Position numbers and translations under genes: made by a program. From the NCBI RefSeq assembly GCF_040807025.1, contig NC_090952.1:2046001-2110000 (forward strand): a stretch of DNA of 64,000 nt, written 5' to 3'. The notes beneath the pieces are model-generated. The model saw only the letters and a list, made by a program, of their open reading frames with translations. It had not been told where the DNA came from and made no database searches. Positions within the stretch are counted from its first letter, which is position 1. Each line of letters starts with the position of its first letter. Source of the stretch: Struthio camelus. Taxonomy: Eukaryota > Chordata > Aves > Struthioniformes > Struthionidae. Below are positions 38,380 to 51,459 of the stretch, one piece after another.

Positions 38380-38480
38380 CAGAGCACTTAGCATTGTGCT
38401 AGTATCTCTGATGACTGACACTGAATAATAAAAAAAAAATGCATGCCCTGTCTCCAGGGAGCTACTGAAACAAACCTCTT
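38380..38480. repeat. Possible L2/MIR-like relic
   Basis: The phrases gcacttagcattgtgctag and gccctgtctccagggagct, in that order, resemble a common L2/MIR segment (tagcactgtgctaggc, then gtccctgccctcaaggagct). An A-run lies between them. Weak support. Confidence 0.3.
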
Positions 38481-39902
38481 TTACTTCCTTCTGTACTGGT
38501 TTGTCATATCATCGCTCTTGGCTTGTCAAGTCACCAATTTCTTACTTCCAGAATGAGTGCATTTCAAAGCTGGAGAAAGTGCTCAAAAACAGCAGCTGAA
38601 GGAGGGATACGTTTTTAATAAACAAGGAAGAATTAGATTGGAGTTTGCTTTTCATCAGCTTCCCTCCATCCCTGCAAATACACTGACTTTATTTAATTTC
38701 ATTTCATAAATGAAAGCAGGTTGCGAAGGTTCCGTTAAGAAAATGAGGAGGCAGAAGCAATAAATCATTTCAAAAGCCTACTCAAGTGCGGAACGCAGGT
38801 GCGATTGAAACATCAAGGAAGGAAACACAAAGGAACACTGTGCTTGTCAGGACCAGACAGAGACATTTTATAATCATCATCAGCAAGATGTGGCCATAGA
38901 GCAGGCGGCTTTGGACAAAAGCCAGAAGAGCCACTCGCAACTTATTTGCTCCCTGTGCTATTTCACACTGACTCTTCTATTATGTCCCACCAAGTAAAAG
39001 GCGATAATTGGCCCTGTAGGGCTTCAGTCTTCACTGTTGCAAACCCAGAAACCCAGCCCTTGCCATTTTCCCCTTGTCAGGATGGATCCAGTTCTGCTGC
39101 CTCTTGAAGTCAACCAATGTTCAATTGAGTTTTGCTCTGATTTCCTAAATGTCTTTAACCCTTCTTTGCCTTCCCTAGGGCAAACTGAAGTGTTAACCCC
39201 ACTTTCTGCTTTGTGTGCAACTGCAAAGCCCCATCCATTACCACATAGATACTTTCCAAACTCCTTTTGGCTCCCCAAATTGCAGCCGGCTGGGAGAGAA
39301 GCCACAGGCAAGCACATAGCTGCCTCAGTACTATACCATGGCAGTCCATATATTGGACCATTAGACACAGAGCCCAGTGATCTGAAGTGATCAGAAAGCT
39401 GGACTTCAGTGGTCCCTTAAAATCCTGGATTCCCAAGGGACTCTGTGAGGACAGGCTCTGTGCCTCAGTGCTTCTTGTTGATGGGACCAGAGATCTGACA
39501 GCCACCCAAAGAGGAGCCTCGAGCACTGCATCAGGTGGCAGGAGACAATCCCTGCCCTTGAGGCTAGGGCTGAGGACACCTGCAGTGGCTAAGTAGGGGA
39601 AGCAGCTGAAACAAGCATCAAGAGACAGGCATGTTTAAATAAACCAGCACTAAAATAACTCTACAGTAAACCAGCATGCAGGGCTCAAGGAGTCATACAC
39701 AAAGCACTTGGAAGTAGGTTAGGATTTGGGAGCAATGCTAGAGAGATAAGATGGCACGCAGCGCCTCCAGCTGATCAGCCATCCTGACATTACACACAGG
39801 ATGGAAGAAAAAGTCAAACCAGGGAAGACCGAGGACTTTGGAGTTTCCATCGTGCAACCAGTGACTATGGACTTGCAGCGAATGGCTCAGCCATGCCTTT
39901 TA

Positions 39903-40163
<261 letters not shown>

Positions 40164-43100
40164 TTATTAACAGATAAAAGACTTGGAGGAAAGGACAGAA
40201 TACAAACAACACACAGCTACTAATGCAGAGCTCATAGATCATGCATCCTTCAGGCTGATTTACCACCTGCCTGAGAGTTAAGAGAACCTGTAGGAAAATT
40301 TACATGAATGATAAAACCCAGCAGCTCAAAGACGCTTTTTAATTATCACATGAAAGCAATGCGTGATAAGGCAAAGCCGGGGGCAGGGGGTGCTGGCATC
40401 TCAAGATGCTGCTGTGGGAAGTGATGGGGAAAGGGTGCAGCGAAACAGGAATTCAAATTGAGACCTTCTGGCCAGGGCTGGAAAGGAGATAGCACAGGGA
40501 GCAGACAGCACCCAGGAAAAGGTGAGAGAAGCTGAGCCCAGCGAAGCACTTATGAAGCCTCACTGAGTAGGCAAATGTGTCTCCAACTGCAATCCTCATC
40601 CTTTACTGCTGCTTTAAAGCACTGCTAATGAGGGACTGGGCAAGTTTTCCCATTAATCTCAGGAGAAGAGCACTGTAGGACCTGCCAGACACCAGGGGAG
40701 AGCTGTCACTGTCTGTAATGCTCTACAGGGAGACCTGTATCAGATGAAAGGTCTCTACCTCAACTGGCATCTGTAAACATCTCAAACCAGCTTTCCCCTG
40801 CCTATAGCAAGTCTCTCTGCCTGGGGGAGCAGTGTTGCTGCAGGAAGCTGCCCTTCACATGCTGCATTTTCTCCAGGCACAGGTGAGATGTTGAAAGAGC
40901 AGGCAGTCATCTCAGCTCCACAGGCTGTGGCGCTGGGAGCGCTCGCCCACTGACCTTCTGCTTGGAGCTGTGCAGGTGCACTGGTGAGGCAGCCTGCCAG
41001 GATATCCCCCTCCAGCCCGCTCTCATCTACCTCTTTTGGTGTTTCCCTCCTGCAGGACAACCTCCCTGCTGCTGTGTGGGCTGCAATATGCAATGCCAGC
41101 AGCAGGAGAGGGGCACATTGGTACCCTAATCCTGTTCACCACATCCTGCACGGCTCCCAGTGATCCTGGATCAGAAGCAATAATGAATGTCCATGTGACA
41201 TTCATACTTTGTGTCCCTTAGCAGCCTGATCTGCAAAGTGCTTAAAAGAGAATTACAGCTCACAGTCAAGGCAGCTGGATCCCAACGCTCAGAAAACTTT
41301 CGGGAGCCTAAACTATTTTTGGAAACAGAAAGGAATTAAGAGCCCAAAGACCTTCAACACTCTAGGCCCTAATGCAGCAGAGGTTTGTACTGCTGGAGCT
41401 GCAGGATCCTGCACATATTGCAAACAGTTTGGTCTTGTGCGCCAAGGTGGGACCGCACAGTGCTACTGGAAAAGAGAACAGCAATACACAATGCCACAGA
41501 TGGTATTACTGCCATCGACATGGTTGGGGCAAGAGCAAACTGCGTAACTGCCTCAAGCAGCCCGCACTGGAGGACCAAGATGCCTGAAGGTTTTTGGAGC
41601 AACCTCTAGTACTGAGATCAATAGACCTGGGGGCAGCTGCAACCAATTACCATCTTCTGTGGTATACAAGGAACTCTGGCCACCAGAGCTGCTCTGGGTT
41701 CTGAGCTGCTCTGCTCTGGGCAGAGATTACAACATGGATCTGCTACTTTCAGCAAAAAGGAACGATGCAAGAATGTAAGAATAATATGGAAGCTCACACC
41801 TAGTAGCAGGAAGCTTCTTGGATCTGGTGCGATAAGGTCTGCAAGCAAAGAATGAAACAATATTTGGGGAATGGGCTGTGAATAAAGAGCATCTGGAAGA
41901 AGCTTTTTAGCCCAGTGTATTTGTGTACAAATAGATGTCAGAAGCCTAGAAAGCAGCTCCTGTGTTAAGGCTTGCACTGAGGAGAGCCCCCTGGGACATG
42001 AGGGCTCTCCAAAGAAAACTGCCTGTGGAGTTTATCTGGAGTCATATCAGAGATCTGGAGACAGGTGACTTGCTCAGGCAATGGCAGGAAGCTACCCATA
42101 CACGTTCAAATACCACAGTGATTTTTAGCCTCAAAATGAGTGCAGTCTCTGCTGCTAGTGGTGGAAGATGGGATGGATGCAAAGGTGGGAGTAGGGCTGG
42201 AAACCTGTAGAATCTCCAGCAGCTTTTTGAGGATGCAGGAAGAAGATTGGAGCAGGTTACTGCAAGGCAGGGGCCGTGGGGACCTTCGCGGGAGCTTACA
42301 GCTGCTGACTTTTTGGTACCCTTTGGCAGCTGCATGCCACTTTGCGTGGGGCAGTTTGCATGCACGGGGCTGAAATTCATTCCTGGTGACCTTACTGCCC
42401 GGGTGAGTGCGTTCTGTCATCACATCAGAAGTGGGAAAGGAGCAGGAGGTCTGGCCAGCTCCTCCTGGGGTCTTGCTGTCAGGAAGAATTTCCTGAGATC
42501 CACCCTGCCGCTCCTCTGCTCTGTCGGAGCAGTGGGACCACAGGCCCATGAGGGGACTCTGGCTGGGTGTTTGTTTATCCCCAGTGGCTCACTCAGTCAT
42601 AGGACAGGGTTAGTTGCAGTCCCTGTCTGCATAGATTTGGTTTGAAATATAGGTTGAAATAGCCCAGGAAATCAGGGCAATGTTATTTTATACAAAATAA
42701 AGCAGATATGATAGCAATCGCATTCTACATACACAGCTACTTTCCTTGGAGCATACGCCCTTCAAACAAGCACTGGTAGATGTTATCTCATTGCAGACAA
42801 TGGCCAGCTTTGGCTCCTTCATAGGAAAGGACCAAGTGGCTGAGTGACAATAGCCTCAGAGTGATTTAGCCTCCAGAACAAGTTTCTTTCTAAAAACAAT
42901 CAATAAGGGGTTGGCCTTGAAGACCCAGAACGTCTGTTTATGCCAAAGCTTAAAAAAATTATTTTTTATTGTGGCTTTCGTCATCCATAAAAATGTCTGA
43001 CTCCTGCCGTGCTCTTGGCTTTAAAGACAGCACAAGGGGATGGTTTCAACAGGCCAACTGTGTGCTCTTTGGAAAGGTATTTCCTTTAATGGGAAGCCTC

Positions 43101-43569
43101 CTTGTTGTGTTCTTGCTAGGTGAGCCCTAGCACATAGCCCATTTTCCCTGGAGCTGACCTGTTTTTATAGCTCTAATGTAAAACATTCCACTATTTTCAG
43201 TGTCTCTTCATGCATGAGTTCAGCCAGGACTCAAATGTTCTCATCATCCAATTCTGAATGTGTTATTCCAAGTGACAATATATTATTCATTCTTTCCTCT
43301 GAGATGTTAACTGCTGTGTTCTTTATTCTCTCTATGAAGAGCTAACAAAGATGGTCAAAGAAAACACTCCTGATGTTTGTCCCTTTTGGTTTTCTTTCAG
43401 AGCTGGCTCTCCACTTGCTGTTGTTGCTATTCATCACCAGCGTCTGCACACACCTCAGCCTATTAATGCTTGTGCCAAAGTCTATATCGATCCGCAAGGT
43501 GTGTAGGTGACTAATTCCCAACACCTTCAATGGTGTTACACACCTAAATCCCTCCAGAAGTCTTATCTT

Positions 43570-44185
43570 TTGGGTCATGGGAATGCTAGCAGCAGCACAG
43601 GTTGTGTTAGCAGGAGTGCAGCCAGCAGGCTGAGGGAAAGGGATTCCTCCCTTCGTCTCAGCATGGGAGAGACCACAGCTGGACACTGGGACCAGTCTGG
43701 GGATCCCCTGCCCCAGACGGACACGGACACACTGGAGCGAGCCCAGCTGAGGCCCCTGAGCTGGTTGGGGGCTGGAGCACAGGAGGAATGACGAGAGGCC
43801 AAGAGCACTGGGTGTGTTCAGCTTCAAGAAGAGAAGGCACAGGGGAATGTTACTGCTTCCTGCAACTGCCCAACGGGAGGGAAGAGAGAGGATGGAGCCA
43901 GAGGCTTGGCAAAGGAGCCTGGGGATGGGATGAGGGCAACGGCACAAGTTGCAATGAGGGAAATGCTGACTAGATAAGGAAAACATTCTTCTAGATGAGA
44001 GTGGTGAAACACTGGAATAAGGCCCAGGGAGGTGGGGGAATCTCCATCCTTGCAGATAGTCAATGCTCTGCTGAACAAAAAACCTAAGCAACCTGATCTC
44101 TCTCTGAACTCAGCCCTGCTCTGAGTAGGGGGTGGTCCAGAGACCTTCAGATATCCCTTCCCACCTAAATAACTCAGTGATATCA
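43570..44185 (+). mobile_element. Old CR1-like fragment
   Basis: Several diverged CR1 landmarks occur in the right order on the plus strand: gccagcaggctgaggg, ctggagcgagcccag, ggctggagcacaggagg, gttcagcttcaagaagag, cacaagttgcaatgaggg, gagagtggtgaaacactgga, and a decayed tail cagatatcccttcccaccta. The divergence from the two copies in the 15 kb intron suggests an older subfamily. The boundaries are approximate. No coding frame survives. Confidence 0.75.
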
Positions 44186-47100
44186 GCATAGTCCACGTTT
44201 CTTTCTGAACTACCAGATCCAGAGATGAAGGCTGATGACCATTTAAGAACATCATAGACAAAAAGGTAGCTGAGCTCTTCCATGCTCCAAGGGATGAAGG
44301 CAATGCTAAAGGCAACATTTTGTGGCTGGGGGAAGCCCAGAAGAGCTGAGTATGGGAAATCCTACATGTGGGAGGACTGGGTAATCACAATGAACCTCTG
44401 ACCAAAAGGAAAAAAATCATCATAAGATCTTGGTTTTTTTAAAACAAGAGCAAAGGCTCCTAGAGAAGGTTGGGGATGCAAGTTATATCAGCTTTGAAAG
44501 TCTCAAGCAGAAGCTTTTTCTGGCAGCTTCCTGTATATTTTAAGGTGCATTTAACAATTTCCCTGTTCTGTGACACTGCATTTCCAGGAATATTTCTGCC
44601 AGCTGCTCTCAGCACTGTGCAGTGATGTTTTATTGATAATTAAGATAAACTAAAACAGCCCTCAAAAGCCTATTCTGAGGCATTTTGCTGGCATTTCCTA
44701 CAACAGTAGGTGCTCCTAAACAGAATCAGGGCAAAAACTTTATTCCAAGAGCTATACTGTCAGGATGTTGCGCTTTTTTTGAAGTATAACTTCGGAACAG
44801 ACAAGCTGGAAGGTACATTTTAGTTCTCCTATTAAAATTTCTATATTTTTTCTCATACTGAAACAGGCAGTTTCACTGGAGTCTCTCCGATAACCAAGCC
44901 AATGAACTTTCCTTCAGAACTGAAAACTCCTCAAATTTGGGGAAAAAGGCAGTGTTACAAAAACTGATAAAATGTATGTATTTCTCACACTCGGAGGGGT
45001 CACTGGGCACCCAAAGAAACAAACCACTGCTTCTGAGAGGGTAGATAGCCCTTAGCATTATGACTGAAATGCTCTTCCTATATTAACTGCACCTCTGTGG
45101 AAAGCCAAAGAACTCTTTTCTGTGATTACAATCAGGTCAGCTTTTTCTTTTTGAAATAAACTCTCACGACAGTGAAGAACGATAAAAAGTAAATGGATAC
45201 TGCAGATGTGATCCCTCTGTCCTTGGCGGAAGTCACAATTTTGAGCCTTGGCTTTTTCAACCTGCAGTTTACCAGCTCTCCCTAGTGACAATCAATGGTG
45301 TTAAAAAGATCAGATCCTCAGTCTGTTTTGATCATTTTCAGTGGGGGGGGAGGGAGGAAATTAAATAGACATTTGGCATATTTGTGAAGTTTTAATCCCC
45401 AGGCAATTTATGGCTCGTTTTATCTTCAAACCTTCAGCTGATTCAGGATGTCTGCTGAATTCTGCCTAGCTAATATTAGAACAAAACTCCAGCCCTGATG
45501 TCAGATGCACAACTTTGAAACGGTAGATACAATTACTTTAAACATCAGAGCGGCTACACGCAGAGCCTGATCAGAACAGCAGACAGCTCAGATTTGCCTT
45601 GCCTGATGCTGTTTTGTACTGTCAGATTGTGTTTGGCCCAGGATAGCAAGTGCTGAGAGCAGCTGGCAGAAATATTCCTGGATCCTCTTTGCTATGGGGC
45701 AGATTCTTCTACTAAAGACCAAGATGAGGCTGATGAACAGCGGTAAAATGAGGCCCCCCCGACATGGCCTGTGATGCCCTTGGAGGAGGGCATCCATTTT
45801 GCATGGCTTGTCTGGACTTCAGCCTTCGCTAAGGCCTCCAAAGGGCAGGCTTGGTGTCCTCTGCCAACTGTGCCCGTGAAGGGCACGTGGCCTGGCAGCT
45901 CTGCTCTGCCTGCCAGCATGGTTGGGCTCAAGGACATGAGGCTGAGACTCCCGCAGGTTGTTTCTGAGAGAACTTCACAGTCTTTGGATCTGGACCAGAT
46001 TTGTGCCAGTAGCCACGTGTCTCCCAGCACAAGCCTCTGCCCCGTGCTAAGGGCTGAGGACAATTCTTGCTGTTAAGCTCCTGATCCTTAGAACAGTGTC
46101 CCTAAGACAAAATGATACTCTCCCAGAGCAGTTCTACCTTCCTGTAATTCGCAATAAGCCACTCCCTGCACCCCCTTTTTTTGTTTTCTGTCTAGCCTTT
46201 TATTCTTTCTATTACCCATCCCGCTCAGACACCAGGATTAGGGAAGAGCGTGTCTCTCTAAAGTCATTATAATCACTAGCTTTCTTTCTCCTGCATGCTC
46301 TGTTTGAAGACACATCATGACTCCGGAGGGTGCCTTGCAAATAACCAACCATAAATTGTGGGAAAGTCTCCGGATTCGATTACCGCCTTCCCAAGACAGT
46401 GGAGCCAGTTGTTAAATGTACTGTTAAATTATTTGTCATACTAAAAAGCCCAGCTCTTGCTACAGTAACTAGTTAGTATCTGTGATAACATGTGCCCAGG
46501 CCCTGCAGAGGGCATCTCTGCTCAGTGTCAAAAGCACAAAAGCACATCAGCTGTGTTCAGGAAGAAATGCTTTGGGTGGGACAGATCCTCTGAGACTGAA
46601 AATGTCCTATTTGGATAGATGGTGATGCTAATTACTATACTCACCATATAACAAATATCCAGGATGGACTTTGCATCTAAGAGGTTGCTGTCTCGAATTC
46701 ATGGCAGGCCTGTGGGATAGTTCAGCCCTACAAAGCTCTTTTAAAGCTGTCCTGTTACATAACATGGTATCACAGCATAGAGTGAACTGTGACAGGTCCC
46801 ATAAAGCCCAGACTCTCCCAGAGAAGTTGGATGCTTGCAACCTCAGCAGGCAATTCCTCCTTATTTGACCACAGTACTTTCTAAATGATTAGGTACCAAC
46901 ACACATAAACATCAGTGAGAGCCTTCATCGTTCCTCTAATCCCCTTTGTGGCAAGCAAATTTGCACTGGTGTGGAAGAATAATTAAGCAAGACAGACATT
47001 TTCAGGAAGAATTACCCGGAGATTCTTCTTGATATTGTTATGGAGGGTAAATAAATCACACTTCATTTTTAGTCTGCAGCCTGCAGAGCAGCCAGTTCTG

Positions 47101-47729
47101 TTCTATTTGAATGACCCCAGGGAGCAATGTGAAGGGGTTGCAAGTCACACATATTTGGGTAGTTTCCTGAATGATCAACTATAAGACAGATGAGATCCTC
47201 TAATGTGCCAAATGCTTCCCTGAGATGATGATTCCTGGACACTGAATGCAGTGTAAAACAATTCAGTTATGGACCTCCAGCACAGGGTTAACAAACTGCG
47301 CTTCAGAGCACCTCTTGCCTCCTCCATCATCACAGTCTTGAGACGTGTCCTCAGAGGACCCTTCTCCTCTAAGTCCTGGCCAGGCCAGGCAGCTGTGCAA
47401 GGAACTGCAACGCCCTGTCTGTCTGCGAGGGAGGCATGCATGGGCAATGTGTCTCCCTAATGCTGAGGAAGACATCTGGGCCATCCAGTGCCTCATTCTG
47501 GCCCACAAGGCACCCAACTACTTGTCCTTAAGCAAAGGATACCAGCCCAGATGAATGGCCTTGAAGGAGGGAGGTGATCTCTGTAGAGTCCTCACTTTAA
47601 AGACCTGTACTTCCCTATAGTGTGAAGCCCAGAGAAGGCATGAGTAGGCAGTTGGAGGAGAAGAACACGTTGCAGAGACCTCGTCAGGATAAATCCCTCA
47701 AAGTGAGCAGTGTGCCTGGGCAACAAGAC

Positions 47730-48000
47730 CGGCCTCATACCCCGGGTTAGCAGAAGTGCGGCCAGCAGGCTGAGGGAAAGGGATTCCTCCCTTCGTCTCA
47801 GCATGTTGCTGCTTCATGCAAGCGCCTAACGGGAGGGTAGAGAGAGGATGGAGCCAGACCCTTCCCGGAGGTATCCGGGGACAGGACAAGGGGCAATGGC
47901 ACAAGTTGCAATGAGGAAAATCCCACCAGATATACAGACAAGTTTTTCTCCCTTGAGAGTGGTGAAACACTGGAACCTGGAAGGTAGAGGGAGTAAGACC
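47730..48000 (+). mobile_element. Old CR1-like fragment, internally deleted
   Basis: This fragment shares the block gccagcaggctgagggaaag and the following two dozen bases exactly with 43620-43665, then jumps to ttgctgcttcatgcaagcgc. It lacks about 170 bases present in the other copy, then resumes with cacaagttgcaatgagg and gagagtggtgaaacactgga. It stops before the usual CR1 tail. It ends about 200 bases from the FN3 exon at 48200-48343. The part to its left, about 47500-47730, may be a more decayed extension but I could not align it confidently. Confidence 0.7.
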
Positions 48001-48173
48001 ATGGTGGCTAATGCATCTCCCTGGCTGGCACCCCCCATCCTCTTGCCAGTGGGCCACTGCTGCTGCAGGAAGCGGCAACGAGAGCAGCCCTCAGCTGCTG
48101 GAATTGAAATACCGTCGCTTATTCACGTCTGATAAAGGACCTCTTTCTTCCCAAACTGGACTGTGATTTCCTA

Positions 48174-49572
<1,399 letters not shown>

Positions 49573-49700
49573 CTGTTAGATAATCCAGCCCCTCCAGCAG
49601 CTTCTTCTCTCTGGAAAAATCTAAAGCAAAGTTTTCAAAGGCATCATTAAAATTGATATCGGGTATCAGAACTTGAGAGGATGCAGTTGCCATGGCGACT
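49573..49700 (-). CDS. MID2: MID2 exon (128 nt), COS box
   Basis: The exon completes the Arg codon from the previous exon and encodes residues 87-128, starting [20 protein letters not shown] and ending [12 protein letters not shown]. It leaves one base of an Ala codon for the next exon. The acceptor is ttctttcag and the donor is gtgtgt. The hydrophobic [12 protein letters not shown] stretch is the second helix of the COS box, the part that with the preceding helix targets MID proteins to microtubules. The sequence is nearly the same as in human MID1 and MID2. An in-frame ATG follows the acceptor closely, but it is internal to the protein and there is no reason to call it a start. Confidence 0.97.
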
Positions 49701-51310
49701 CTGAAAGAAAAGAAGAGACCATCAATATACATCAGGGTGCACACCACTCACGACTCCTAGCAGCAGCAAGATGAGTGACTAAAAGGGTGCAAACTGCCTT
49801 GCAGTGACATAACACACCACAAGCAATCCGTGTTGCATAAGCTAAGCGGGGAGAGCTACATGGGAGAACCAGAGCGACAACTGCCCGGAAAAGGCGCTAC
49901 AGGGCCAGTTTGTCTTGTTTACGTCGTGACAGAAGCATTCCCCTTTGTTTGCTGAAATACTCACAGGGATCACTCTTTAGGGTTATAAAAACCATGGGTT
50001 TGTCAGAGGCTGCCCAAATCGATGGGAGGCAGGAGCGCAGATCCATGAGGAGCTGTGGGGGAGAGGGCTGAACAGAGAGGATGTGAAGGGGGATCCGGCA
50101 GCAGCGACAGCTGCTTGAAGGGGAAGGGCGCAGGTGCAGAGCCAAATGCTTCCTGGTAGTGCCAGGTTTTAGTCTGAAGGGTGACGCCTCGAGCTGTGCT
50201 GCGGGGGTCAGGTAGGGCATTAGGAAAAGCTCCTTCCCCAGGAGGATGGCACGGTGCTGAGACAGGTCCCCGGACAGGTCGGGATGCTCCATCTTTGGGG
50301 GAGACCCAGCCCCGGCTGTCTTTGCTGATGTTGGCAACAGTCCTGCTGTGAGCAGGTAGTGGGGCTGGAGATCCCTGAGCTCTCTTCATGCCAGCATTTC
50401 TCTGACTTCTTCCTCCCAGGGACCAACATTTGTCCCCATGCACACTAGATGTTAACCTTCATTAGGCCCCCTGGTATCTCCCATTCCAGGCTATGGCTCG
50501 AGGAGATTCAGGCTGGATTTGTGATACAGACATCTTCGCTAACCTTTCCTGCTGCTGTGACATCATCAACTCAATGATGGTATGACTCTAACAGCCTCCA
50601 GCCACCTACATGTATTTTAAGTGTAACAAGAGTGCTCTGACCAGCTCTAGTTTGGGTGGCACAGGATCTTCTCAAGCCCTGTCTAGGGTCAGCTCCCCAC
50701 TGAGGGGGCACATCTCAGATAGGGCATGGCGGCAGATCTGAATCACTAAGTGCTTCATGTGCAAGACCTCCCTTCACCCTTGCTCCGTGACTCACCCTAC
50801 AGCAATTCATGGTTCTAAGTCAGGAGTTTCTCAGAGATCATCTGAGATCTGTTATTATTTAGCAGGTGAATCCTTCCTAGATCATTTAATGTTTCACTTG
50901 GCCCTGTATTCCAGCTGCTTTCCGTCAGCTCATTCTCACAGATGTTTCTTAAATTCTTGTTGTTTAGTCTTGTCTGCTGACTGCCACATCACGTGGTAGG
51001 CTATGCAGCTCTGCAGCAAACTGATACTTGGGGAAAGTGTGCTGTATATCATGAGTGACACAGAAAGGCAACAAGCACACTCCTTGGCCAGCAATGGCTG
51101 GGTGCAGCATGCAGGAAAGCTGTAACCATTTAGACATTGGAAAACAGGTGGGGATGATGGAGTACTCCCTGGGCAGACCAGTCTCCGAGGGAGTAGGGTG
51201 CTGTATTCAGAGGACAGCTTCCTAAGGGCTGGGCCAAGAAATGCTGTCAACAATATCCCAGACACCAACCAGAACCAAACTTATCAACTAGTGCTATGTT
51301 GTAAGCCTAC
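49701..51310 (-). other. MID2 intron within the COS box (1,610 bp)
   Basis: The intron runs from gtaggc to ttctttcag and interrupts an Arg codon. ORFs of 146 codons on the minus strand near 49897-50443 have no domain features. I see nothing else in it. Confidence 0.8.
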
Positions 51311-51459
51311 CTCTCTGCCACATTCCTGGCTGTCTGCAGGAATCGTGCGTGGTCGTTCTCTTTCAGGATATGTTCTGCCTGATTTATGAGGACCGTTGAG
51401 CGCTCGAGACACTGCCGGCAGTTAGCAACCTGCTGGGCCAACTTCCTCAGCTTCATCAC
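51311..51459 (-). CDS. MID2: MID2 exon (149 nt), end of coiled coil and start of COS box
   Basis: The exon encodes residues 37-85 of the window peptide plus two bases of the next codon. The text starts [20 protein letters not shown] and continues to [16 protein letters not shown]; the split Arg codon is ag|a. The acceptor is ctctctcag and the donor is gtaggc. The segment closes the coiled coil and leads into the COS (C-terminal subgroup one signature) box, which in the MID, TRIM9, TRIM36 and related proteins directs binding to microtubules. Length and phase match the equivalent MID1 exon. The intron upstream is 11.8 kb and the one downstream is 1.6 kb. Confidence 0.97.

Noticed and set aside
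42106..42549. ORF of 147 codons on the minus strand
   Set aside because: It lies in the FN3 intron, overlaps several other ORFs, and has no protein similarity I recognise.
43342..44091. ORF of 249 codons on the minus strand
   Set aside because: It is the longest ORF in the window, but it mostly covers an old CR1 fragment in antisense, has no domain pattern, and lies inside a MID2 intron.
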